This document shows, piece after piece, positions 1 to 9,322 of a stretch of DNA of 64,000 nt (position 1 is its first letter; every line of letters begins with the position of its first letter). The stretch is from assembly GCF_002812085.1 (NCBI RefSeq), contig NZ_NPDM01000001.1, positions 1-64,000 on the forward strand, written 5' to 3'. Below the pieces are notes generated by a model, which was not told the DNA's origin, made no database searches, and saw nothing but the letters and a program-made list of their open reading frames with translations. Source of the stretch: Leptospira levettii. GTDB taxonomy: Bacteria; Spirochaetota; Leptospiria; Leptospirales; Leptospiraceae. The translations under genes and the position numbers were made by a program.

Positions 1-349
<349 letters not shown>

Positions 350-495
350 GGTATTGCTACCAATTTATTAATTACAGAGTTGTTGTTATCAGCCGAATGC
401 TGTAACAACTACACCTAGTCTTCATTTGAGAGAACGTTTCCATTCCCTCGGTTTTTTCTCGCTAGAATTGTCTTGGAGTCACGCTACTGTGTATG

Positions 496-508
496 TTGTA
501 AAAGAGCT
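496..508 (-). promoter_or_regulatory. boxA-like rRNA antitermination site in the 16S leader
   Basis: Read on the minus strand the site is AGCTCTTTTACAA. It matches 11 of 13 positions of the E. coli rrn boxA TGCTCTTTAACAA. It sits about 150 nt upstream of the predicted mature 16S 5' end, a normal place for boxA in a bacterial rRNA leader. Known role: NusB and NusE bind boxA RNA and make the polymerase resistant to Rho. That the site works here is inference. Confidence 0.55.
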
Positions 509-562
509 TTCTTTGCAATCAAGTCAGTTCCCTTCCAGGCTTCACTCAATCACCGTTTCACC

Positions 563-590
563 ATCATTGGGAATGTACACTCTACGTCAA
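563..590 (-). promoter_or_regulatory. Candidate 16S rRNA promoter
   Basis: On the minus strand, TTGACG (585-590) is followed after 16 nt by AATGAT (563-568), 5/6 and 4/6 matches to the sigma-70 boxes. It lies upstream of the boxA-like site, so the order promoter, boxA, 16S is correct. Other -10-like hexamers lie farther upstream (TACAAT at 597-602, CATAAT at 616-621), so more than one promoter is possible. The exact start is not decided by the sequence. Confidence 0.4.
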
Positions 591-749
591 CCATCTATTG
601 TAAAAATTGTCCCGGATTATGAGACATTTTGCATTTTTTTTATGAGATATGGAGAGGGAACTAGCAGGGAAAAATGGATCGAATTTGGATAGTTTGGGAT
701 TATGTCACATTAATTTGCGGCAATTATTGAAACCGTACGAATTGCACAA

Positions 750-820
750 GGAAAACTAACAGCTATTATGGCATAAGTCCAGAGAATGAATTATACTCAA
801 GTATAGGTAGTTAGTTTTCC
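750..820. repeat. 71-bp segment with 11-bp perfect terminal inverted repeats
   Basis: GGAAAACTAAC (750-760) and GTTAGTTTTCC (810-820) are exact inverted copies. The segment is flanked on both sides by CAA, which looks like a 3-bp target duplication. Inside it is a smaller palindrome, TATACT-CA-AGTATA (792-805). It could be a tiny MITE-like remnant, a cruciform or a transcribed hairpin. It has no T-run that would make it an obvious terminator. Confidence 0.5.
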
Positions 821-925
821 CAAAACCAAACAGCTGTCTTCTTTCGCAAAACGGACGATAGTTTTTATTGGATATCTTCAAATAAAATTGACTAAAACAA
901 ACGTTATATTGAAATTCTGCATGAT

Positions 926-3319
926 ATGCGGCCAATAAATCACAATCGAAAATTATTTTTATTAACTTCTTTAATCTTCACACTTGCTTTTGTATTGAGT
1001 TGTGAAAAAAAACAGACGAACAAAGGTAACCTACTTACATCTCTTTTTTATTCTCCCCCTCCGACAAATTCTTTAGATCCGATAACAGATCCTATTCGGG
1101 AAGGTGGAGAGATCCAAGCAAATATAGTTGTAGAAAAAATTAAATCTGGCGAGTACCAAATTAATCCTGGAGGTCCGCAAGAAGGAAAGTTAGGAATTCA
1201 GGGATCTTACACAAATTTACCAAGCGCGGATTTTATCTATCGTGATGGTGCCCCTAACATTGGGAAAGTAATACCGAATCAAATCAAGATTCAGATTAAA
1301 AAAATTATAGTAACCTCTGAAGACGGGCTTGAATTGGAAACAAATTTCAATTCCACTCTCGTTGACATTATTTCTTTTGGAATGAATGCACCTGGTATAG
1401 CGTCAATTTCAAATATTCCAAGTGGAAAGTATAAATCTATCAAGTTCGTTCTAGATGCTAATCACGGGAATGTATGGATCAATGAAGAATCATTTGGATT
1501 TCATCTTACAAATTCTACACAAATTGAAATGGAAGGCAATTTCGAAGTAATTACTGGTATCACCACAAATATTAAACTAAACTTCGATTTATCTCTATTG
1601 CAATACAATTACTCAGTGAATTCTTTTACACTGCCAAGTCAAATCGTCACTATAACCAAAACATCCTTTGAGTTACCTTTCACGCCCGGAATTCTCATAT
1701 TAAAACTAACAAAATCAATTGAAAACATTGATTCCAAAAAAGTGGGAATTCAAGAAATTGATGCTATATTAGAAAAATATTCTTTGTTGTCCATCTTACC
1801 TTTTGTTGCGGATGACACAAATGTAGATAAAGAAACTGCAAAATTAATTGGACTCGATCGGACATATTTCCTTTTGTTTGAAGCAAAGGTAGACCTACTC
1901 CAAGTAAACTTTGCTCTCACAAATAAGCCAGGTATTGAATGGGTAATAACAAATACAAAAACCGAAACATCTGCAGTTCCAGACGATCCCGAGGCCAATA
2001 CAGGTTGTTTTTTCTGTACAAAATATCAGATAGCATATTTAACAGCAATTAATGCTTATAATGGATGGAACATATCAACTGGTTCACCTGCTGTAAAAAT
2101 TGCTGTTATTGATTCGGGAATTGATGATACACATCCTGATTTGGTAGGAAAAATTATACAAAATAGATCTTTTGAACCAGCAACTTGCTACCATTGGGGC
2201 ATATTCCCTTACGAATGTGTCACACACTCAGCTATGTCTAGACCCTTATTCAATGGAAAATTTGGATGGAATCATGGAACCCATGTGGCAGGTACAATTG
2301 GAGCTTCCACTAATAACGGTATTGGAATTGCAGGGATTACTTGGTCAAACCCCATTATCGCAATCAATGTGTTTTATCCCGGTATAATGAATGATCCAAT
2401 TTCTAGTGATCGTCTAATCGCTTATGGAATACTAGATGCTATAAATGCCGGAGCAAAAGTTATTAATATGAGTTTAGGTGCTGAAGGTTATGAATATTGC
2501 CAATGGGGATGTTTAGTAAGAATTCACACTTCTGCTTTGACCAGAGATGCCGTTCGTTATGGGGAAGCGAAACGAGTCGTAATGGTTGCTTCTTCCGGAA
2601 ATAAAGGCAGAAGGATTTCACCTTTCCCAGGTACATCACAAGAACGTGGTTCATTTCCTGCTTCATTTAATGAGGTTATTTCTGTTGGGAACTTAGATGC
2701 CTCGAATTCATATAGTTTTAGGTATCCAGATTCAAATTACGGGAAGGTGGATATTGTTGCACCAGGTAGTTTTATTTTGTCTACATCGACAAATAATCAA
2801 TATATTTTTATGACTGGAACTTCTATGGCAGCTCCCATGGTTTCTGGGCTTGCTGCATTAATACTTTCCGTTGATCCCAATTACCATCCAAAAGATGTAT
2901 TAAAAGCTATGTGCAATCAAGCCACACCACTCACTCAAACTGGAAATCCAATGATCGACAGGGAATACTTTGGTTGCGGACGGATCAATATTGGCGCAAC
3001 ACTTGCAGCATTAGTTCCTGCTCCGCTTAGACCAAACATTGTATCATATTGTGGTGCCGTCGATCAAGTCGCATGTCCAGCTGGTCGTTGGTTTTTACCT
3101 TGGGAATTTCAATTTGTTGCAACAGGAGGTACTCCTCCATTTCAATGGACCTATGAAGATGGGGGATTACCAACAAATTCATGGTTAGATCCCAATACAG
3201 GACGTCTGGTTGGTGGAGCCACGTGGTGGTTTGGTCCTGGTTGGACTTTCATGCTAAGAGTTACTGATTCTGCTGGCCAAAGTGATATTCGCAGTTTTTA
3301 CTTTGCGTCGGGATTATAA
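926..3319 (+). CDS. Subtilisin-like (S8) serine protease lipoprotein
   Basis: This is a 797-residue exported protease. Residues 1-26 form a spirochaete lipoprotein signal ending L-S-C, with Cys26 as the lipidated residue. Residues of about 75-260 resemble the beta-rich DUF4382-type domain found in other Leptospira lipoproteins. A peptidase S8 domain follows, with the complete triad Asp396 (AVIDSG), His450 (HGTHVAG) and Ser633 (GTSMAAP). The last ~95 residues look like an Ig-like (He_PIG) domain. The catalytic domain has several extra Cys residues around 358-361, 417-423 and 524-528 that could form disulfides. It is probably anchored to a membrane and cleaves peptides outside the cytoplasm; the substrate is unknown. 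Two paralogous lipoproteins follow on the same strand. No good Shine-Dalgarno site is visible upstream. Confidence 0.93.
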   Translation: MRPINHNRKLFLLTSLIFTLAFVLSCEKKQTNKGNLLTSLFYSPPPTNSLDPITDPIREGGEIQANIVVEKIKSGEYQINPGGPQEGKLGIQGSYTNLPSADFIYRDGAPNIGKVIPNQIKIQIKKIIVTSEDGLELETNFNSTLVDIISFGMNAPGIASISNIPSGKYKSIKFVLDANHGNVWINEESFGFHLTNSTQIEMEGNFEVITGITTNIKLNFDLSLLQYNYSVNSFTLPSQIVTITKTSFELPFTPGILILKLTKSIENIDSKKVGIQEIDAILEKYSLLSILPFVADDTNVDKETAKLIGLDRTYFLLFEAKVDLLQVNFALTNKPGIEWVITNTKTETSAVPDDPEANTGCFFCTKYQIAYLTAINAYNGWNISTGSPAVKIAVIDSGIDDTHPDLVGKIIQNRSFEPATCYHWGIFPYECVTHSAMSRPLFNGKFGWNHGTHVAGTIGASTNNGIGIAGITWSNPIIAINVFYPGIMNDPISSDRLIAYGILDAINAGAKVINMSLGAEGYEYCQWGCLVRIHTSALTRDAVRYGEAKRVVMVASSGNKGRRISPFPGTSQERGSFPASFNEVISVGNLDASNSYSFRYPDSNYGKVDIVAPGSFILSTSTNNQYIFMTGTSMAAPMVSGLAALILSVDPNYHPKDVLKAMCNQATPLTQTGNPMIDREYFGCGRINIGATLAALVPAPLRPNIVSYCGAVDQVACPAGRWFLPWEFQFVATGGTPPFQWTYEDGGLPTNSWLDPNTGRLVGGATWWFGPGWTFMLRVTDSAGQSDIRSFYFASGL

Positions 3320-3339
3320 AAGGAGTTTAAAACAAACTT

Positions 3340-3876
3340 ATGAAAAAGCAAAAACTTTCTAAAAATACCATTTGTGCATATTTAATCTTTTCGTTTTTAA
3401 TCACTTTCTTCGGAATTTCATGTCGTGATGCTTCTACAGATTCAGGATGGGTGCCATTATCTCTCATTACAGTTACTAAGAATGTGGAAGACCAAGAAAA
3501 ACTTAATCAGTGTATGGGTGTTCTACCTCCTGGTTATTACTGTACAGCCGACCTTACACCTTACCCTACGAATATTTTACGAGTCGATCTCAGACTGGGA
3601 AATGAGCAAATTTCCACATTAAACACTGCATCATTGCCTTACTATTCTGGTGGTTGCACTAGATACTATGAAATCGTATGGAACGATGCAACGATATTCA
3701 AAAGAACAACTTTATACTTTTGGCGAGGTAATAAACAGGGAGTTTGTGCAATTCAATTTCAAAAAACAAATGGAGAAACAAAAAACTATTTGCTTAATTT
3801 ACCAGAAGAAGAAGGTATCATCGAAGTCTTAAAAGAAGTGAGTGTAGACGGTTTCACACTCACTTTCAGCCGATAG
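3340..3876 (+). CDS. Small lipoprotein, first of a tandem paralogous pair
   Basis: This 178-residue protein starts with a basic n-region and a hydrophobic stretch ending G-I-S-C (Cys28), a spirochaete lipobox. It shares with the next gene the order PLSLIT, E(D/E)Q(E/D)KLNQCMG, YPTNI, a central Cys-containing strand and a final F/L-T-L-F/K-F element, so the two arose by duplication. It begins 20 nt after the protease stop, with AGGAG 14 nt before the ATG, a long spacing. I do not recognise a family. The conserved Cys residues after the lipidation site suggest a small disulfide-stabilised fold. Co-transcription with the protease is likely from the spacing. The function is unknown. Confidence 0.8.
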   Translation: MKKQKLSKNTICAYLIFSFLITFFGISCRDASTDSGWVPLSLITVTKNVEDQEKLNQCMGVLPPGYYCTADLTPYPTNILRVDLRLGNEQISTLNTASLPYYSGGCTRYYEIVWNDATIFKRTTLYFWRGNKQGVCAIQFQKTNGETKNYLLNLPEEEGIIEVLKEVSVDGFTLTFSR

Positions 3877-3912
3877 TATTCTCAATTCAAAACATTTTAT
3901 TAGATTATAGAT

Positions 3913-4449
3913 ATGAAACAAATTCGAAAATCAGTCGAAATAATACGAATTCCATATTTTTGCATTCCATTATTACTCTTTGTTCTTACATTCATTTCCT
4001 GCAAAGAGGACACAAATAACTCAAGTGTCATTCCACTTTCGTTAATCACAATTGCGAAAGAAGCGGAAGAACAGGATAAACTCAACCAATGTATGGGAAG
4101 AGTTCCTGGCCAATTTTGCATAACGATTGTCGAACACTACCCTACTAACATTCGTCAAATTGAACTCTTACAAAACGGAAATCAAATTGCCTTGGTTGAT
4201 GCCACTGGTGTTCCCATCACGGATGCAATGTGCTCTGTATATTACAATATTGAATTGGGAAATGGCACTCCTTACCGAAACGCTAAGATTTATCTCAAAA
4301 ACACGGACGGAGAAATTTGTGTGATAGGATGGGAAAAAAATGAAGGTGGGACCATTGACCAATTATTAAATTTAATTGGTGAAGAGAAAAATCTAAAAAC
4401 GATTACAAAAATTGATTCAATGGGTATGACCTTAAAATTCACTCATTAG
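3913..4449 (+). CDS. Small lipoprotein, second of a tandem paralogous pair
   Basis: This 178-residue protein is exactly as long as its upstream paralogue and aligns with it across the mature part (PLSLIT, EEQDKLNQCMG, YPTNI). The lipoprotein signal ends F-I-S-C with Cys30. The signal peptides have diverged while the mature cores are kept, as expected for a selected exported protein. The gene starts 36 nt after its neighbour with no clear terminator between. No catalytic motif is visible. It could be a substrate, partner or inhibitor of the protease encoded upstream, but only position supports that. Confidence 0.8.
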   Translation: MKQIRKSVEIIRIPYFCIPLLLFVLTFISCKEDTNNSSVIPLSLITIAKEAEEQDKLNQCMGRVPGQFCITIVEHYPTNIRQIELLQNGNQIALVDATGVPITDAMCSVYYNIELGNGTPYRNAKIYLKNTDGEICVIGWEKNEGGTIDQLLNLIGEEKNLKTITKIDSMGMTLKFTH

Positions 4450-4624
4450 AAACCAAAGAAAAAAGAGAATCTTAAAATAACTTTCAAAAGCTTACCCAAT
4501 AGTTTGACAGATTCGGTACGTTTTTGAAATTTTTCTCTTAGATCCGATGATCCTAATTTACTGTATCTCAATCGATTTGAAAGGGTAGGAAACTAATTTT
4601 AATCAAATATTTTCCCATCCTCAT

Positions 4625-6406
4625 TCAAAATCGAAACCGAGAAACGATTTTTTCCATGGACTCAGAAACCAATTGCAAACGATTTGCCTCCTCGGAAATT
4701 TCACCGAAGGTAGTTGAAATCTGAGAATGATTTTCCCATAACTCCTGTAAGTTGGAATTGGATGTTTCTGTGTATATGGTTTGTAACTCCATTTCACTTG
4801 TGATCTTTTCGGCATCCATTTGGAATTCTCCAACCAGCTCTTTCAGTGACTTCACATTTTCCGAACTTGTTTCACTTGTGTGCCCAAAGAGTTGAGCTAC
4901 TTGGGAGATTTCTTCAAATTTGGATTTAACATCATTATTTGTGGAGATAATCTCTTTCATGGATTCCAAACTTTCTTTGGATGCAACCTGAGATAATTTT
5001 ACAACACGTTTGATCTCTTCTATGTTTTTAGCTGTTTCATCGGCAAGTCGTGATACTTCACTGGCAACCACTGCAAAACCACGTCCCATGGATCCAGCTC
5101 TTGCTGCTTCAATGGATGCATTGAGAGAGAGTAAATTCACTCGATCCGAGATATCTTCGACAATAGAGATGGCAGATTTAATATTTTCACTCATTTGGTT
5201 CATGAGTTCCACTTTTTCATATGCAGATTGAATGGCGTCTCCTGAAACCTTCACAGTGCCAATCGAGTGATTTGTATTGATTACTAGTTCTTCCGCTTTT
5301 ATTGCGAGATTTGTCATCTCTTGTGTCACACGAGTTAATTCATTTGCCAAAAAATTAGTTTTGTCTTTTTGAGATAACACACGTTCATAAGTGGCTTTTG
5401 ATAAGTTTTGGATTTGTTGCACGGAAGTAAATGTTGAATCAATTTTATTTTTTTCAGAGACAACTTGTGAATCGATCTCAATACCTTTGTTCAGAATCGT
5501 TTTGGAAGTATCGGAGAGTGTGACTGCTTCTTTTTTTGCAGTTTGAAAATAGACACGTAACGAATCCATAAACAAATTAAGTTTTACAATTGTATGACTT
5601 AAGTTTGTCGCCGAAAGTTGCGGGATCGATTCCGAAAGTTCTCCTTTAGATAAAGTTTCAATGGAATGATTGAGGTTCCCGATGTCTTCTTTTAATGATT
5701 TACTACCTACATAAGCAGCATACACCATAATCACAAGCATCATCACAAATACAATCGGCAATTGATAAAACCAATAAGGGGATCGAAAGTTTGTTGCTAA
5801 AATTAAAAACAAATAGTATCCAAATGTTAACATCGGTAATATTGCAACTGCCAAAACTGTACACAAATTTCTTTGGAATACACCAAAAACACGTACTTTG
5901 GATTCATCTAATGGAACATCTGCAAGGGATTTGTTACGTAAAACTCCACTTAAATATACTTCTGATTGGAAGTAGAAAGCTAAATATATAATAGGAACTA
6001 ACATCACGCAGGCGTATGGAAGTGCAAATATTTCATTCCATGGTAAACCTAGTACTGTGACTGCCATAAATGAAAATCCGAAAATAGAAATTGTCCAACG
6101 GATTAGGATCACCCTACCTTCCCAACGTGGGTGTTCCAATAATCCTTTTTTCAATTTTGAGATCGCTTCTACATCTGTTAGGTGAGAATAACCAAGTAAA
6201 TGTTTTAAACGTCGAGTGCGTAAAGTGATCCCTACTACCAAAGGAACAAGTGACAATAAAGTTCCAAGTAAAGCAAGTTGGATGAGTGTATCTGTGTCAA
6301 AACCAGAGGCGAATAAACAAAAATTGATAAAATATGGAAAGATTAAGAGGTATAAAGGAGCTTCAATGGCAATAGATAATTTCCTAATCAAACGATTCTC
6401 TGTCAT
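4625..6406 (-). CDS. Methyl-accepting chemotaxis-type transducer with a multi-pass membrane domain
   Basis: This is a 593-residue receptor. The first ~235 residues contain about six hydrophobic segments (about 12-34, 42-62, 100-120, 127-147, 183-205 and 213-234), not the usual two that bracket a periplasmic sensor. A HAMP-like linker follows, then a long coiled coil. The conserved signalling tip at 420-456 includes [15 protein letters not shown] and [15 protein letters not shown]. Known role: this tip binds CheA and CheW and controls flagellar reversal. The lack of a large periplasmic domain suggests sensing within or near the membrane. It is monocistronic, convergent with the lipoprotein pair, with no obvious terminator in the 175-bp gap. 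Confidence 0.93.
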   Translation of the reverse strand: MTENRLIRKLSIAIEAPLYLLIFPYFINFCLFASGFDTDTLIQLALLGTLLSLVPLVVGITLRTRRLKHLLGYSHLTDVEAISKLKKGLLEHPRWEGRVILIRWTISIFGFSFMAVTVLGLPWNEIFALPYACVMLVPIIYLAFYFQSEVYLSGVLRNKSLADVPLDESKVRVFGVFQRNLCTVLAVAILPMLTFGYYLFLILATNFRSPYWFYQLPIVFVMMLVIMVYAAYVGSKSLKEDIGNLNHSIETLSKGELSESIPQLSATNLSHTIVKLNLFMDSLRVYFQTAKKEAVTLSDTSKTILNKGIEIDSQVVSEKNKIDSTFTSVQQIQNLSKATYERVLSQKDKTNFLANELTRVTQEMTNLAIKAEELVINTNHSIGTVKVSGDAIQSAYEKVELMNQMSENIKSAISIVEDISDRVNLLSLNASIEAARAGSMGRGFAVVASEVSRLADETAKNIEEIKRVVKLSQVASKESLESMKEIISTNNDVKSKFEEISQVAQLFGHTSETSSENVKSLKELVGEFQMDAEKITSEMELQTIYTETSNSNLQELWENHSQISTTFGEISEEANRLQLVSESMEKIVSRFRF

Positions 6407-6543
6407 TCTCCGCTAACCTACCTTGCGATTTGACAAAGATTTCAGAAAAGCAAAGTGAAAGCATCTATTTTCATATTTTTTTTACCAGTGAACAGAACAG
6501 GATGACCGTTCCCTGGCACATTCAAACTACAAAATAGTTCCAA

Positions 6544-7743
6544 TCAAACAGTAGATTGTAATTCCAAGACCGAAATCTCGGAGGGTGCTCCCAAACGAAA
6601 CGGAGGCCCCCAATAACCTGTACCTCGGCTTACATAAATTTGTGTATCCTTATAACGATGGAGTCCAGCTACAAATTTTTGAGCAAAATAAATGAGAATG
6701 TTACCAGGGAAAAATTGCCCTCCATGTGTATGGCCAGAGATTTGTAAATGAAAACCTACTTTGTTTGCATCGTACACGCTATTCGGTTGGTGAGCCAAAA
6801 GGATTTTAAAATCCGAATTTTCCCCACCAGCCATGGCTCGTTTGGGATTTGTTTGGTGGGATTTAATCATAGATCCTGCAGTTAAATCGGTAACACCTGC
6901 CATTAATAATTTAGCATTCCCTACCGGGATGGTTTGGTTCTCATTGAGTAAAACTCGAATTCCTAAAGATTCTATCTCTGGTAACCAGGATAAAACTCCA
7001 GAATAATATTCGTGATTTCCGGTTACATAATAGGTTCCAAATTTCGATTGGATATCGGCTAAAGGTTTTAAGTGGTGTTTGAGTGTCACTGCGGGACCAT
7101 CTACTAAATCTCCAGTGATGACAACTACATCAGGAGTTTGTGCATTGATTTTTCCAACCACTCTACGTAGGAATTTTTCTTTAATTGTAGGTCCGATGTG
7201 AACATCCGAAATTTGTACGATTTTAAATTGATGGAGGTCAGGATGTAAATTCTTAACTGGAATTTTAACATGTTTGGTAGTTAATCGAACATGTGCATTG
7301 TAAAACCCAAGGGAACTCAGTGCCGTCGCAACAACAATGGTTGAAAATGCCAAACTAAAATTTTTTACCTCTGTCACTCCATCAATCGGAAATCCGAAAT
7401 GAAGTAAGGTTGAAAACAAAAGTCTTGAATAATCAGAAACTATCCCAATATCAAATAGTCGTAGAAGGTCCATGAAGAGAACCAAGGTGAAAAGGATCGA
7501 AAAAAATCCAAAATTGGTGAAAGTGACATAGGCAAAAAAAGTCTGGGTTTTTTCCCGTTTAGACATGCGACTAAAGGCGTAAGTTAAGGGAACAAGGATA
7601 ACCAGAGCTCCAATTCCGAAAAGAATCATAGTGACGATGGGACCATTCAGTGAAAGTCCTGAGATTAAACGAAAGGTAGAATAATAATAGATAAATCCAA
7701 GTAAGGATGTTAATACTGACAAAAATACAAAGAACGCTTTCAA
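6544..7743 (-). CDS. Membrane-anchored metallophosphoesterase
   Basis: This 399-residue protein has a membrane domain of about four helices (residues 1-145) and a C-terminal calcineurin-like phosphoesterase domain. All the metal-binding motifs are present: SDVH (Asp180, His182), GDLVD (Asp212), GNHE (242-245) and GHTHGG (337-342). The layout resembles the YkuE/YaeI group, which act on lipid or nucleotide phosphoesters at the membrane; the substrate here is not known. The start is TTG, with AGGG about 8 nt upstream, and no better in-frame start exists. It is divergent from mqo with a 70-bp gap. Confidence 0.9.
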   Translation of the reverse strand: MKAFFVFLSVLTSLLGFIYYYSTFRLISGLSLNGPIVTMILFGIGALVILVPLTYAFSRMSKREKTQTFFAYVTFTNFGFFSILFTLVLFMDLLRLFDIGIVSDYSRLLFSTLLHFGFPIDGVTEVKNFSLAFSTIVVATALSSLGFYNAHVRLTTKHVKIPVKNLHPDLHQFKIVQISDVHIGPTIKEKFLRRVVGKINAQTPDVVVITGDLVDGPAVTLKHHLKPLADIQSKFGTYYVTGNHEYYSGVLSWLPEIESLGIRVLLNENQTIPVGNAKLLMAGVTDLTAGSMIKSHQTNPKRAMAGGENSDFKILLAHQPNSVYDANKVGFHLQISGHTHGGQFFPGNILIYFAQKFVAGLHRYKDTQIYVSRGTGYWGPPFRLGAPSEISVLELQSTV

Positions 7744-7813
7744 TGAGATTACCCTATATATTGGACAGTTTTTTGATCGAGAAAGTGACCTTTATTCAGA
7801 CAAGAAGGATAGG

Positions 7814-9322
7814 ATGAAAGAAAAAGATACAATTCGAACCAAGTCAGATGTGATTCTCATCGGAGCGGGAATCATGAGTGCTACATTAGGAGTTCTATTA
7901 AAAGAATTAAACCCCCACCTAACGATCACAGTTTTAGAGAGACTTGATGCTGCGGCACGCGAAAGTTCCAACGCTTGGAACAATGCAGGCACAGGACACT
8001 CAGCTTTTTGTGAATTAAATTATACAGTTGAAAATGAAGATGGCTCCATTCAGACCAAAAAAGCCCTTCAAATCGCTGAATCTTACGAAATTTCGAAGGA
8101 ATTTTGGGCCTACCTTGCAGGTATCAAACAAATCATTGATCCAGAGGATTTTATCCATTCGGTCCCTCATTTTAGTTTTGTTTGGGGTGATGAAAATGTT
8201 CGTTTTTTAGAGAAACGATTTAACGCACTCAAACAATATGAATTGTTTAATGGACTGATCTACACAGAAGACAGAGAAACAATTTCAGAGTGGCTCCCCC
8301 TAGTCATGAAGGGTCGTGATCCAGATGAAAAAGTAGCAGCAACACGAATGGACTTAGGAACTGATGTCAATTTTGGAACCTTAACACGTGCTATGTTTCG
8401 TTACCTAGAAACGTTTTCGGATGTTCATGTTCACTATTTTGAAGATGTCAAAGACTTGGAAAGAAGTGAAAACGGAAATTGGCACCTAACATCTCATAAT
8501 TTACAAACTCATGAAAAAGAACACCATGAAGCAAAATTTGTCTTTATAGGTGCGGGTGGCGGAAGTTTACCTCTATTAGAAAAATCTGATATTCCTGAGG
8601 CATCTGGTTTTGGAGGATTTCCAGTCAGTGGTCAATGGTTACGATGTAAAAACAAAAACATCATTAAAGAACATTTTGCAAAGGTTTATGGAAAGGCAAA
8701 TGTTGGATCACCTCCAATGTCTGTTCCTCATTTGGATACACGAATCATTGAAGGGAAAAAAGAATTGTTATTTGGACCTTACGCTGGTTTTACGACAAAA
8801 TTTCTCAAAAAAGGTTCTTATTTGGATTTAGTAAAATCTTTGGAATTAGATAATATTTTCCCTATGTTATCTGCAGGGATGCACAACCTTCCTTTAACAA
8901 AGTATCTGATTAGCCAAGCCCTACAATCTCACGAAGATCGAATTGAAGCATTAAAAGAATATTTCCCTGAAGTGAATTCTGAAGACTGGGAACTCGTTGT
9001 CGCAGGGCAAAGGGTTCAAGTCATCAAAAAAGATGAAGAGGAAGGTGGAGTATTAGAATTTGGAACAGAAGTTGTATCAGCAAAGGATGGATCCCTTGCT
9101 GCATTACTCGGAGCAAGCCCGGGTGCATCAACTTCCGTTTCCATCATGTTGGAAGTTTTATCAGATTGTTTCCCCAATGAAATGAAATCTAAAGATTGGA
9201 GAGACAAATTAAAAACCATGATTCCAAGTTTTGGTGAATCAATGAAAGAAAATCCAGAACTCTGCTCGTTTAGTCGAAAAAGAACAGAGGAATTATTAGG
9301 ATTAAAAACCTTGGTTACTTAA
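7814..9322 (+). CDS. mqo: Malate:quinone oxidoreductase
   Basis: This 502-residue FAD enzyme oxidises malate to oxaloacetate and passes electrons to the membrane quinone. The N-terminus has the FAD-binding GAGIMSATLG, followed by the Mqo signature ERLD...ESSNAWNNAGTGHSA. The length is typical for the family. The start is supported by AAGGA 5 nt upstream of the ATG. Its stop overlaps the 3' end of the convergent OmpA-like gene by 8 bp. It feeds the same cycle as citrate synthase and 2-oxoglutarate dehydrogenase elsewhere in the window. Confidence 0.97.
   Translation: MKEKDTIRTKSDVILIGAGIMSATLGVLLKELNPHLTITVLERLDAAARESSNAWNNAGTGHSAFCELNYTVENEDGSIQTKKALQIAESYEISKEFWAYLAGIKQIIDPEDFIHSVPHFSFVWGDENVRFLEKRFNALKQYELFNGLIYTEDRETISEWLPLVMKGRDPDEKVAATRMDLGTDVNFGTLTRAMFRYLETFSDVHVHYFEDVKDLERSENGNWHLTSHNLQTHEKEHHEAKFVFIGAGGGSLPLLEKSDIPEASGFGGFPVSGQWLRCKNKNIIKEHFAKVYGKANVGSPPMSVPHLDTRIIEGKKELLFGPYAGFTTKFLKKGSYLDLVKSLELDNIFPMLSAGMHNLPLTKYLISQALQSHEDRIEALKEYFPEVNSEDWELVVAGQRVQVIKKDEEEGGVLEFGTEVVSAKDGSLAALLGASPGASTSVSIMLEVLSDCFPNEMKSKDWRDKLKTMIPSFGESMKENPELCSFSRKRTEELLGLKTLVT

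Noticed and set aside
426..692. 88-codon open frame in the 16S leader
   Set aside because: It overlaps the rRNA promoter and boxA region, has no ribosome binding site and shows no protein family pattern.
1750..2666. Open frames antisense to the subtilase gene
   Set aside because: They are antisense or off-frame to a gene with a complete catalytic triad and have no independent support.
7743..7814. Promoter pair between the metallophosphoesterase and mqo
   Set aside because: TATATA and TTGGAC-like hexamers exist, but no pair has good boxes at the right spacing, so I do not call a site.
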